NCBI GenBank assembly: GCA_002401855.1 | Contig: NVUH01000015.1 | Span: forward strand, 1-64,000 | DNA: 64,000 nucleotides | Source of the DNA: Hyphomicrobiales bacterium | Lineage (GTDB): Bacteria; Pseudomonadota; Alphaproteobacteria; Rhizobiales; OSC116 | Reading direction: 5' to 3' | Part shown: positions 35,728-43,899 of the stretch, in pieces | Layout: every line of letters starts with the position of its first letter | Numbering within the stretch: position 1 is the first letter of the stretch | Notes under the pieces: model-generated | Seen by the model: the letters and a program-made list of their open reading frames with translations, nothing else | Told to the model about the DNA's origin: nothing | The model's database searches: none | Made by a program: the position numbers and the translations under genes

Positions 35728-36690
35728 ATGAACATCTCAATACTAAAAGCTACCTTTGCCGCATGCGCAATCGTAGCAACTATGTTTGCACCCGCACAGG
35801 CTGCAGATACAATATCATTTACCGATGACCTAGGCAGAAAGGTAGAAATACCAACAAAGCCAACTGCCATTGTTTCAATGCACGATTCTGTGTTGACCAT
35901 TCCTTTAATAGAACTGGGTGTAATACCTGCTGGCAGCCATGGCCGCGAAACAAAACAAGGCGTGCCCTTCATTAGAAGTGGCAAAGGCTTAACTGGTTAT
36001 GACTTTGACAATAGCAGCATTAAATTTGTTGGTAATTACCCTGCTGATGTTGAAAAAGTCGCAGCTGTAAAACCCGATTTAATCATCACAACACCTTGGC
36101 AAAAAGCGCCTATTGACCAATTACAGGCCATAGCACCTACCATTGTGATTGATTATAATAAACATTCTGATCAAGAAATTTTTGAATTGCTTGCAAAAAT
36201 TACTGGCACAACAGAACGATTTAATGTTTTGCTTGGTAGATATGAGCAACAGATAAAACGCATCAAACGCATTATTGACACTGAAAACATTACGGTGAAT
36301 GTAATACAACCCAATAAAGGTCAAATCTTAGTTTGGAACACATATGGTAATATTGGCAAAGTATTACGCGACGCGGGCTTTACGTTTCCACAAATCACAA
36401 ATGACATCCCAATGGATGATATTGGCCGATTCAGTGCCGAAAAACTACAGGACTTAGATGCTGATTATGTTTTTGCAACCTATAGAACCGATCAACTACA
36501 ATCACCAAAAGACACCGTAGAAGGCTTTGAGCAGGTTGTACCTGGCTTCTGCGAGTATCTAACTGCTTGTAAAGAAGGCCGTATGCTCGTCATCCCACGT
36601 GAAGAAGCTTCTAGCAACTCATTCTTAGCATTGAGTATTTCTGCATACACTGTGCTCACTCACATTAGTGGTCACCCATACAATAAATAA
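35728..36690 (+). CDS. Iron-chelate binding protein paralog 3
   Basis: A 320-residue periplasmic binding protein. The signal peptide is ILKATFAACAIVATMFAPAQ ending at AQAAD. It keeps ELGVIPAGSHGRETKQGVPF, GKGLTGYDFDNSSIKFVG, VKPDLIITTPWQKAPIDQ and ATYRTDQLQSPKD, plus the cysteine pair GFCEYLTACKEG. A good GAGAAGAG ribosome site precedes it. It is closest in pattern to paralogs 2 and 4. It likely docks on the FecCD permease pair encoded upstream; its ligand specificity relative to the others cannot be told from sequence. Confidence 0.9.
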   Translation: MNISILKATFAACAIVATMFAPAQAADTISFTDDLGRKVEIPTKPTAIVSMHDSVLTIPLIELGVIPAGSHGRETKQGVPFIRSGKGLTGYDFDNSSIKFVGNYPADVEKVAAVKPDLIITTPWQKAPIDQLQAIAPTIVIDYNKHSDQEIFELLAKITGTTERFNVLLGRYEQQIKRIKRIIDTENITVNVIQPNKGQILVWNTYGNIGKVLRDAGFTFPQITNDIPMDDIGRFSAEKLQDLDADYVFATYRTDQLQSPKDTVEGFEQVVPGFCEYLTACKEGRMLVIPREEASSNSFLALSISAYTVLTHISGHPYNK

Positions 36691-36746
36691 TATTAAAACC
36701 CCCACATTATTTACCCTCACAAAACCTAAATAAAAAGAGAAAAGTA

Positions 36747-37712
36747 ATGAATAAAATAATATTAAAAACAATTGCTGCAATTGGTTTTGCAGCAATAACA
36801 TCATTTAGCTTTGCGCAAGCAAGCGACATGCGTCAAATTAAGGACGACGTAGGCAGAGATCTTCAAGTTCCAGTTTCACCGACTGCCATAGTTGCGTTAC
36901 ATGATTCAATGTTAACCCTTCCACTAATAGAGTTAGGTGTTTTGCCTGTGGGCTCTGATGGCCGAACAGACAAAGCAACAGGAAGAAACTTCATACGCGC
37001 TGGGAAAAGCTTAACAGGTATTGATTTTGACAATAGCAGCATTAAATATGTATCGTCAGATTTAGAAAAAATCGCTGCGGTAAAGCCAGATCTCATTATC
37101 ATTTCTACAGGCGATCAAGACATTCTGGACAAACTTCAAGCAATTGCTCCTACATTTGTAATTGACTATGACAAACGCACTCGTATTCAAATATTTGAAA
37201 TATTAGCAGAATTATCTAACACTGTAGCAAAGCTAGACACACTAAAAACTCGTTACAATCAGCAAATCCAAGACATTAAAAATGTTATTGACACCCAAAA
37301 CATCACTGTCAATGTTATGCAGCCATCAAAAGGTAAAATACTCGTTTGGAACTCATATTTTAGCCTAGGTAAAGTGTTGCGTGATGCAGGCTTTAAGTTT
37401 CCTAAAATTGTAAATGAAATCAAACCTGGTGAACGCGCTCAATTTAGCGCCGAAAAACTGCAAGAACTTGACGCCGATTACATTTTTGTAACTTATCGTA
37501 CCGATCGCAACCACACACCACAGAATACTGTTGCCGATTTTGAAGATGTTATTCCAAATTTCTGTAACTACCTCAAGGCTTGTCGTGAAAACCAAATGCT
37601 AGTTATGCCGCGTGAAGCCGCATCTAGCAACTCGTTTACCGCGCTTGGTCTATCAGCATTTACGGTGCTCACACATATCAGTGGTAACCCATACAAAAAG
37701 CTTGGTAAATAA
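36747..37712 (+). CDS. Iron-chelate binding protein paralog 4
   Basis: A 321-residue periplasmic binding protein with a signal peptide ending SFAQASD (about residue 25). It contains ELGVLPVGSDGRTDKATGR, GKSLTGIDFDNSSIKYVS, AVKPDLIIISTGDQD and VTYRTDRNHTPQN, and the cysteine pair NFCNYLKACREN. Compared with paralog 3 it has a two-residue insertion after GRTDKATG and lacks a few residues before the DLEKIAAVKPD segment, changing loops near the cleft. It is the last binding protein and runs straight into the reductase gene. Confidence 0.9.
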   Translation: MNKIILKTIAAIGFAAITSFSFAQASDMRQIKDDVGRDLQVPVSPTAIVALHDSMLTLPLIELGVLPVGSDGRTDKATGRNFIRAGKSLTGIDFDNSSIKYVSSDLEKIAAVKPDLIIISTGDQDILDKLQAIAPTFVIDYDKRTRIQIFEILAELSNTVAKLDTLKTRYNQQIQDIKNVIDTQNITVNVMQPSKGKILVWNSYFSLGKVLRDAGFKFPKIVNEIKPGERAQFSAEKLQELDADYIFVTYRTDRNHTPQNTVADFEDVIPNFCNYLKACRENQMLVMPREAASSNSFTALGLSAFTVLTHISGNPYKKLGK

Positions 37713-38582
37713 TTGAATAAATTAACAAACATAATTGCTGGCGTTCGAAAATATATTTTCGAACGCCATTCAATAAAATCTAGTGCTGGGCAACCTGTAC
37801 GGATGAGGTTTTTTGAAGTTGAGGTCGTTAACAAACAAATACTATCGCCTTCATTTATACGAATTACATTTAAAGGCGATGCCGTTAAAAATATGGTGGT
37901 ACATGCACCAGATCAATGGTTGAAATTATTCATTCCTAATGAAGATGGCAGTGTAGAAAAAGTCATTGGTCATAACCAATATCTTAAATTTCCAGATAAT
38001 ATCAGACCACCAATGCGAACCTATACAATAAGAGAATTACGTAGCGAAATCTTGGAATTTGACATTGATTTTGTTGTGCATGGCGACGAAGGCCCTGCAT
38101 CTAGGTGGGCAATTAGTGCAAAAATTCATGATAAAATGCAAATTCGTGCACACAGCAAATCAGCAGACAAAACACCTTCGGGGTGTAAATGGTTGCCACC
38201 TTCCGATGCAGAAAACCTATATATTTTTGCAGATGAAACAGCAATGCCTGCGACACTTGCTATTATAGAGTCTTTAGCTAAGCTCAAACCACCTCCCAAA
38301 CTAACTGTTTTTATCGAAGTGCCCACCGAAGAGGATATATTGACGACAGAAAAATGGGGTCAACTGAAACTAACATGGTTAGTGAGAAACTCTAACGATA
38401 AGTATGGTGAGAAATTATATGAATCATCAAAATCTATTGAACTAAGAAATTCAAAAGAAAACACCTATTTTTGGATCGCGGCCGAAAAAAATGCTGTTCG
38501 AAAAATAAAAATGCATTTCTCACAAATAAGTAATATTAACAAGAAATCTATAATGCATATAGCCTACTGGATAAATTCTTAA
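37713..38582 (+). CDS. Siderophore-interacting protein (ferric-siderophore reductase)
   Basis: A 289-residue FAD protein of the SIP/ViuB family, which reduces ferric siderophores in the cytoplasm to free iron. FAD-binding motif RTYTIREL is near residue 94, followed by DFVVHGDEGPASRWA, then IFADETAMPATLAIIESL and a C-terminal AYWINS (family YWRxG). The frame starts with TTG immediately after the paralog 4 stop. An ATG at 37803 (MRFFEVEVV) is an alternative that would leave a 30-bp palindrome outside the gene. It should complete the operon: import by ABC, then reduction. Confidence 0.88.
   Translation: MNKLTNIIAGVRKYIFERHSIKSSAGQPVRMRFFEVEVVNKQILSPSFIRITFKGDAVKNMVVHAPDQWLKLFIPNEDGSVEKVIGHNQYLKFPDNIRPPMRTYTIRELRSEILEFDIDFVVHGDEGPASRWAISAKIHDKMQIRAHSKSADKTPSGCKWLPPSDAENLYIFADETAMPATLAIIESLAKLKPPPKLTVFIEVPTEEDILTTEKWGQLKLTWLVRNSNDKYGEKLYESSKSIELRNSKENTYFWIAAEKNAVRKIKMHFSQISNINKKSIMHIAYWINS
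37739..37768. repeat. 30-bp perfect palindrome at the 5' end of the SIP gene
   Basis: The arms TGGCGTTCGAAAA and TTTTCGAACGCCA flank a central TATA at 37739-37768. The transcript would form a 13-bp stem. Its place between the last binding protein and the core of the SIP reading frame suggests an intercistronic hairpin or operator; it argues mildly for the later SIP start. Confidence 0.65.
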
Positions 38583-39137
38583 CATATCACTTTATTTGAA
38601 CTGGCGATTTACAATAAAGGCATTCTTCATTTGGTGCCTTAGGCTTAAATCTAGACTTATTAACCACCCATATTGTTGGACGAGATTTCATCCCTCTGAA
38701 ATAAGAATATTTATTCGACGAGAGAAATGTTTAAAAATTTTAGGGGGGAGATTTACGATCTTGCCCCTTTAACCCCTGGTATTGCAGGGGCTGTCCTAGA
38801 TAACAAATAAATAGTGAAGTGATCCTGCAAATTCAAACAATGTGGTTAAGGTATATTCAATAAATGAGATTGGATATAAAAATGATGAAACGACGTAATT
38901 TTTCAAATTATGGAAGTTACCTAATGTTTTTACCCAAGGCTTTCATTTCTTCATAAATAAATTACGATAATTATTGTATCTGCTAATAAATAAGAAATTT
39001 GAACAAGAACACGTTATGACAACTACAAAAACAAAACTGTATTATCGGTAAAAAATACTATTGGCGTTACTTCAATTTTTTTGGGGGAGAGCTTGTAAAT
39101 CGACAGCCTCTATGGAACAGACTGATATAGTTGGACC
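38583..39137. other. Mostly non-coding stretch after the siderophore operon
   Basis: Contains a small 34-codon frame listed separately, a CCCCTG/CAGGGG hairpin at 38773-38790 that might end the operon although no T-run follows, and AT-rich DNA with no other supported gene. It may once have carried the N-terminal domain of the broken AraC regulator, but I could not recognise it. Confidence 0.4.
38587..38691 (-). CDS. Possible 34-residue CxxC miniprotein
   Basis: A minus-strand frame begins with ATG directly after AGAGGG and encodes MKSRPTIWVVNKSRFKPKAP then NEECLYCKSPVQIK. It has one CxxC motif and is rich in Lys and Arg. It could be a tiny zinc-ribbon-like protein or the tail of a lost gene; the same frame is open for 13 codons upstream of the ATG. 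No family is recognised. Confidence 0.25.
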   Translation of the reverse strand: MKSRPTIWVVNKSRFKPKAPNEECLYCKSPVQIK

Positions 39138-39430
39138 CTTGATAAAATCTCAAGAGAAATCGGTTTGAATAAAAAAAGCTAAAGGACTTTTTCAAAGCCA
39201 TATATGCCGTTCCAGTTTATAAATTTCTACAAAATGAACGGCTAGTTTATGCACATAAGTTGCTGAAAGATGACAATCTCAGCATAATGGAAATTTCATT
39301 GGTTGTGGAATATACTAACCCTGGTCGCTTTGCACAACTCTTTAAGCAAAAATATGAGTATTTACCATCAAAATTTATAAACTTTTGGTTTAGTTATTAC
39401 ACGAGAATCCTGATGACTAATTTGGACTAA
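39138..39430 (+). pseudogene. AraC-family regulator remnant with frameshift
   Basis: Only the DNA-binding part of an AraC/XylS (PchR-like) regulator is visible. The frame at 39138 reads LDKISREIGLNKK and stops; after a run of seven A the other frame continues KLKDFFKAIYAVPVYKFLQ, then AHKLLKDDNLSIMEISLVV and NPGRFAQLFKQKYEYLPSKF. These are the two helix-turn-helix motifs of the family. A one-base indel in the A-run explains the break. The 3' end overlaps the convergent ABC ATPase gene. It may be the former regulator of the siderophore operon. Confidence 0.8.
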
Positions 39431-39937
39431 TGTGCATTTATTTTCTACCAAATATTTTTCGATTAAGTTTTGAATAATATTCCAATTATATTGATCCAGG
39501 CTTGCTCCAATTTCATCTAACAATAACAGATCAGGTTCTACTAACAATGCGCGTAAGATATTCACTCGTTGCTTTTCACCACCAGAGAGACTGAATATGG
39601 GGCGCAACATCTGTTCAGCCAATCCAACAGTTTCCAAATAATTATCTACCATTTGACCAAATTCAATTTTATTAATGTGTGGCAATAGCATCAAATTTTC
39701 TTGTGCTGATAAATGTGGAATTAGGCGCGCTTCTTGAAATGCCAAAGCAATCTTTTTTGCATTTACTTCCACGTCGCCCGAAATGGGCTGATGCAACCCC
39801 GCGATAACACGCAAAAGCGAGGTTTTACCACAACCGCTTGCCCCCACAAATTGCCAATTTTCTTGCAGTCCGACATTTAAATTAATGGGTTTACTTTCAA
39901 CAAAAATTTGTAAATCTGTCAGTTTAATTTCAATCAA
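39368..39937 (-). CDS. SsuB/TauB-type ABC transporter ATPase
   Basis: A short (189-residue) ATPase. Walker A is GASGCGKTSLL near residues 32-42, the Q-loop is in ALAFQEARLIPHL, the signature is LSGGEKQRVNILRALL, Walker B is LLLLDEIGASLD and the H-loop is QISHQD. The Walker B glutamate is kept, but the usual DEP becomes DEI. It is about 50 residues shorter than typical family members because the C-terminal part is trimmed. It overlaps the permease gene by 4 bp and the AraC remnant at its 3' end. Confidence 0.88.
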   Translation of the reverse strand: MIEIKLTDLQIFVESKPINLNVGLQENWQFVGASGCGKTSLLRVIAGLHQPISGDVEVNAKKIALAFQEARLIPHLSAQENLMLLPHINKIEFGQMVDNYLETVGLAEQMLRPIFSLSGGEKQRVNILRALLVEPDLLLLDEIGASLDQYNWNIIQNLIEKYLVENKCTLVQISHQDSRVITKPKVYKF

Positions 39938-40764
39938 AATGACTGCCTCTTATGTTTCGAGCTTACATCATACCTAGCCAACAATATGCTCGCAAATTTA
40001 TCAAAAAGCACAACAATTAGCACCATCACAATCAATAATGCAAATAATTTATCGGTTTGCAAATAGGTGCGGGCTGTATCAACTCGCTCACCTAAACCAC
40101 TTGTTGCGGCAAATATTTCGGCCAAAATTGTTAACCGAGCGCTATTGGCAATCGCTAATCGTATGGCAGGAGATAACGCCCCCCAAAGGGACGGTAAGAT
40201 AAAATGTTTGAGCCGATTGACTAAAGACACGTTATAAAATTGAAGCATTTCATTCAAGTCATAATCAATCGTGTCAAAGCCATCGCATAAAGCCATGTAA
40301 AATATGGGTGCAATAAACACTGCCACCATAACAATAACCATTGTTGAGCCCAACCCCAACCAAGTTATAAATAATACCACACCCACAGCTGCTGGCATGC
40401 TCGTCGTTAAAACTCTTAAGGGCGAGAACATGTGCCGCACTATTGGAATGTTTCCAGCCAGCACCCCAAAAGAAACCCCAATAAACGCAGCGCTAAAAAA
40501 ACCAAGAATGATATGAAAAAGGCTAGGCATCAGGCTATCTAACCAAAAATTTAAGTCAAAAACATAATCTAACAACGCCCAAAACACTAAATTGGGCGAA
40601 GGAATAAGAGTGGGGTGATTGTATAATGATAATATCCACCAAATGGAGAGTAAAACAACGCAGCCAGATAGCTTTGCTAAAAGGTTTTTATAAATAAACT
40701 GGTTGTCGTCCCGCGCCAATTCCGTGCTCCCCCAAAGTGTCTTATTCACCAAAAAATTCTTCAT
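39934..40764 (-). CDS. SsuC/TauC-type ABC transporter permease
   Basis: A 276-residue inner-membrane permease of the nitrate/sulfonate/taurine class with about six helices (LSGCVVLLSIWWILSLY near residue 32, and MVIVMVAVFIAPIFYMALCD). The EAA loop region reads RLKHFILPSLWGALSPAIRL and is followed by ANSARLTILAEIFAATSGLG. Its start lies inside the 3' end of the binding-protein gene (23-bp overlap), so the genes are tightly coupled. Confidence 0.88.
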   Translation of the reverse strand: MKNFLVNKTLWGSTELARDDNQFIYKNLLAKLSGCVVLLSIWWILSLYNHPTLIPSPNLVFWALLDYVFDLNFWLDSLMPSLFHIILGFFSAAFIGVSFGVLAGNIPIVRHMFSPLRVLTTSMPAAVGVVLFITWLGLGSTMVIVMVAVFIAPIFYMALCDGFDTIDYDLNEMLQFYNVSLVNRLKHFILPSLWGALSPAIRLAIANSARLTILAEIFAATSGLGERVDTARTYLQTDKLFALLIVMVLIVVLFDKFASILLARYDVSSKHKRQSF

Positions 40765-41701
40765 TTGGCAATTTCCCGCCTATAGACGCTGCCTCTATTG
40801 CCTCAATAACCTTAAAAAAGCCAACTAAATCTTGCTTAGATTGGGACATTGTCGCCAATTTTCCTGATATGCCCGAAAAACTTTTGGTCAAAAGCATCTT
40901 ATTGAGATTTGGAAACGCTTCAACCAATAATGAAGCGGCTAGCTCGGGGTTGTTTTCCACACGGTTAAAAGCACTTATGTAATTTTGCTCAAAATCCGCT
41001 AAAATTTCTGCACTTAGGCCAGACATCGTCAATTGAGATGTGAATGCAACCAAGCCAACGGGGGGGCATTGCTTCAGGTCAGTAGAAACTTTCCATGCCG
41101 CGCATATGTTTAACTTCGCGCTCAACCCCTCGCCTTTCATTGCAGCAATGGTTGCCAAAGGCTCGGCTAAAAATGCGTCATCTACTTTTCCAGCCAAAAG
41201 CAATTGCATAGCTTCAATTGGGCTCTTCACATAAACCGTGTTTTCTGCAGTCAAACCAAGCTGTTTGGTTATTAGATCGGGCAAATCACCTTTAAACGGT
41301 ACAGCCACTTTTGTTCCTTCTAATGCGGCCAGGTTTTCAATTTCTCCGCCACGCCCCAATAAAACCAAATTACCATCTAAATGATGGGCAAAAATTGTTT
41401 TTAAGTGAATGTCTTTATTGGCAAAAAGTGCTGCAGTTATGCTCGGGACAATGGCAATATCAATTTCTTGATTGATAATCAGCGCTCTTAATTGCACGGG
41501 GGATTTCCATGGTGTGAATTTTAGGTCGATTCCCTTGTCTTTAAGTGGTTGCAATTTAACCAATTCCAACAATATGGTAGAATCCCAAATTGGCGGACCA
41601 GATAAGTTAAGTGTTTGGGCTGAGACTGATGCGGTTAAGCTCAGCGCAGTGATTAATACCAATGATTTGCAAGCATGTTTTGCATTTTTTAAAAAACTCA
41701 T
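40742..41701 (-). CDS. NMT1/TauA-type periplasmic binding protein
   Basis: A 319-residue binding protein. The signal peptide ends at ASVSAQ (about residue 29). The mature part begins TLNLSGPPIWDSTILLELV, followed by TPWKSPVQLRALIINQEIDI and AIVPSITAALFANKDI, the pattern of NMT1/SsuA-like proteins. LEGTKVAVPFKGDLPDLI and VDDAFLAEPLATIAAMKGEG are also family segments. Two cysteines in ICAAWKVSTDLKQCP may form a disulfide. It lies 20 bp after the methyltransferase gene. Ligands of the family range from thiamine precursors to sulfonates; the one here is unknown. Confidence 0.85.
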   Translation of the reverse strand: MSFLKNAKHACKSLVLITALSLTASVSAQTLNLSGPPIWDSTILLELVKLQPLKDKGIDLKFTPWKSPVQLRALIINQEIDIAIVPSITAALFANKDIHLKTIFAHHLDGNLVLLGRGGEIENLAALEGTKVAVPFKGDLPDLITKQLGLTAENTVYVKSPIEAMQLLLAGKVDDAFLAEPLATIAAMKGEGLSAKLNICAAWKVSTDLKQCPPVGLVAFTSQLTMSGLSAEILADFEQNYISAFNRVENNPELAASLLVEAFPNLNKMLLTKSFSGISGKLATMSQSKQDLVGFFKVIEAIEAASIGGKLPNEEFFGE

Positions 41702-41721
41702 AATATTCTCCTAATTTCTAT

Positions 41722-42756
41722 TTATTTGTTGAGTGGGTTGGCCATTAAAATATCTAATTCAAACGGCCCAAATGCGGTTGGAATTGAACGACTAGAATGA
41801 TGAATAAAGCCAGCTTTTAGAGCCGCTTGTTGAATATATCCCAGTTCAAAGCTGTAATTTCTATCTTTTAATGTCGGAATAAGTCGGCCGATAATATGTT
41901 GTTCGGGCGCCGTTTTCTGGTCAGTTAAGGCCTCGTGAAAACTAACAAAACAGCCGTTTTCATTTAACATATTTTTAAGTTTTTTTAAAAAACCTACCAA
42001 ATCACCTTTTACAAAATATAATGACATTGAAGCCCAGATAAGATCAAAACTTTGATCGGGCAAACTCACATTATAATCCCCTGCCAACATGCTTATATTA
42101 TCGATATCAGCAACATATGGCTGAATTTGCGCTGCAGCCTGAGACACATCAAATAAGCTAACATGCTTATCTGGGAACTCAGTGATAATGGCCTGTGCTA
42201 AAATGTCTGATCCCGCACCTAAATCCAATATAGTTTTCGCTTCACTCCAATTGGGCGCGGTTTTCAAAGTCGAGAATTGCACTTCAACGGCACAAGCTTT
42301 ATGAAATGCCCGCAAAGATTTGGTCGACTTACCCCAATGTTCGGCATCAAATAAAGGCGGCTCAGCTTGCGGCGCCACACCACGCGCAAATTCGGATAAC
42401 TTATCAAGTCCCGCATGACGTAATTTTGCCAATGATTTTAACGTCGGCAATAGGCAAAATTCGCTTTGTTGCGTTAGATAGGCAATGAAATTTAGCGCTG
42501 AATGATAGCATTCATTTTTGAGTTCCAACAAACCCATCGAAACCAATGCATTCAACAACCCAGCCAATTTTTCGGGCTTAAAATTAGTTTTCTCAGCAAT
42601 GGTTTTACAACTCATCCCAGCTTTGCAATGTTCAAAAATCTGTTCGTCAATAGCCCACTCCAGCAGCGCATAGCGTATCGGGGCATGTAACCAATCAAAT
42701 AATTGGGCTACCGCATCGACATTCTCAGTTTTGGATTTTGAAAAAGTGTGGTTCAT
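41722..42756 (-). CDS. O-methyltransferase-like SAM-dependent enzyme
   Basis: A 344-residue protein. The N-terminal winged-helix dimerisation domain (VAQLFDWLHAPIRYALLEWA, then CKTIAEKTNFKPEKLAGLLN) is typical of small-molecule O-methyltransferases. The SAM-binding core has motif I TILDLGAGSDILAQAI, acidic HVSLFDVS, and FDLIWASMSLYFVKGD. It is the first gene of an operon with the NMT1-type ABC transporter (20 bp before the binding protein). A link between methylation of a small molecule and its uptake or export is inferred; no substrate is known. Confidence 0.82.
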   Translation of the reverse strand: MNHTFSKSKTENVDAVAQLFDWLHAPIRYALLEWAIDEQIFEHCKAGMSCKTIAEKTNFKPEKLAGLLNALVSMGLLELKNECYHSALNFIAYLTQQSEFCLLPTLKSLAKLRHAGLDKLSEFARGVAPQAEPPLFDAEHWGKSTKSLRAFHKACAVEVQFSTLKTAPNWSEAKTILDLGAGSDILAQAIITEFPDKHVSLFDVSQAAAQIQPYVADIDNISMLAGDYNVSLPDQSFDLIWASMSLYFVKGDLVGFLKKLKNMLNENGCFVSFHEALTDQKTAPEQHIIGRLIPTLKDRNYSFELGYIQQAALKAGFIHHSSRSIPTAFGPFELDILMANPLNK

Positions 42757-42858
42757 TTGTTTTCTCTCTCGTTTTGCAAGAGATTAAACAAATAGCTTTA
42801 TGATTGCTGTCAAATGAAGAAAGAAAAACAGCAATTGCCGAATAGAGATATTCTAATG

Positions 42859-43788
42859 TTACAGTAGAAATCTATATTGTTTGGGACTCAAATTATACAT
42901 TTTGGCAAAAGCATTGGAAAAATGGCTAGAGCTGTTAAAACCATGTTCAAAAGCGATGCTGGTAATGGAATGATCGGTGGCCCTTAAAGCCTCTGCCGCA
43001 CGTTGCATCCGAACATGGCGGTAATATTGAAAAATTGTCATCCCCGTTTGATGGCTGAACATCTTATTCAGCTTAACATGGTTGATACCAACCTCCTGCG
43101 CCAACTTATTCAAACTAGGCGGATTCATCAAATCATCAAGTAGTCTTACTTGAACCTGTTTAAAAATTTTATCCTCCCGATTAACATTGCCATTTTCTGA
43201 ACCAATCAATTGATCCAAAACTTGGCCAAATATTTCGAGCACCCGCCCCTCATTCTTCAACCTCTGGCCCATATTTTGACTGGGTTCTAACATGGCCGTT
43301 TGCAAAGCAAGGCTTGGAGAAAACTCTTTATCAATTTTATTAAAATAATTGCCATTGGCGCGTAATTTTAAACCGGCAGAAAGTTCTTGCGCCAATTCAG
43401 CATAAAATTTCACCTTAAGATCCAGTTGCAACGCCATGACAAACATTGATGAGCTTTTACCCGCAGCCTGATGTCTTACTAAATTTTGTCCTTGCGGCGT
43501 AAAAAGCCAAACATCGCCTTGTTCAACATATATCTGGTCATGCTTGTTTTCAATACTAAAGCCAGTGCGGCCTTTAAGACCGACAACCAATAAAACAGTA
43601 TTCTCAGCATGCTTAATTTTGTAGGTTTTATCAAAAGAACTGACACAATGGCTTTTTGTTGCGGTCAATTGATGGCTTTGGCGATGTGATTGAAAATGGC
43701 TGTAATCATATATTTCAGGCAAATTAAACGCGTTGACTTCACCATTTTCTGTTGGTTGAAATTCTACAGGTCTAATTATATTTGGCAT
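42859..43788 (-). CDS. AraC-family transcriptional regulator
   Basis: A 309-residue regulator. The C-terminal pair of helix-turn-helix motifs reads PPSLNKLAQEVGINHVKLNK and ITSIAFEHGFNSSSHFSNAF, ending LSPKQYRFLL. The N-terminal domain is cupin-like (YVEQGDVWLFTPQG). The pattern and neighbourhood fit PchR-type regulators that respond to iron chelates. It lies upstream of the methyltransferase/ABC operon on the same strand, 102 bp away, and might control both that operon and the iron genes. Confidence 0.88.
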   Translation of the reverse strand: MPNIIRPVEFQPTENGEVNAFNLPEIYDYSHFQSHRQSHQLTATKSHCVSSFDKTYKIKHAENTVLLVVGLKGRTGFSIENKHDQIYVEQGDVWLFTPQGQNLVRHQAAGKSSSMFVMALQLDLKVKFYAELAQELSAGLKLRANGNYFNKIDKEFSPSLALQTAMLEPSQNMGQRLKNEGRVLEIFGQVLDQLIGSENGNVNREDKIFKQVQVRLLDDLMNPPSLNKLAQEVGINHVKLNKMFSHQTGMTIFQYYRHVRMQRAAEALRATDHSITSIAFEHGFNSSSHFSNAFAKMYNLSPKQYRFLL

Positions 43789-43899
43789 GATTGTCTTTCA
43801 AAATAAGTGAATTAAATCTTTTCCTATATATCATAATGTCTTTAGTTGACCACCAATAGAAATTCCCGAAATTAGGATTTAATTGAGTGAGCAAATTCA

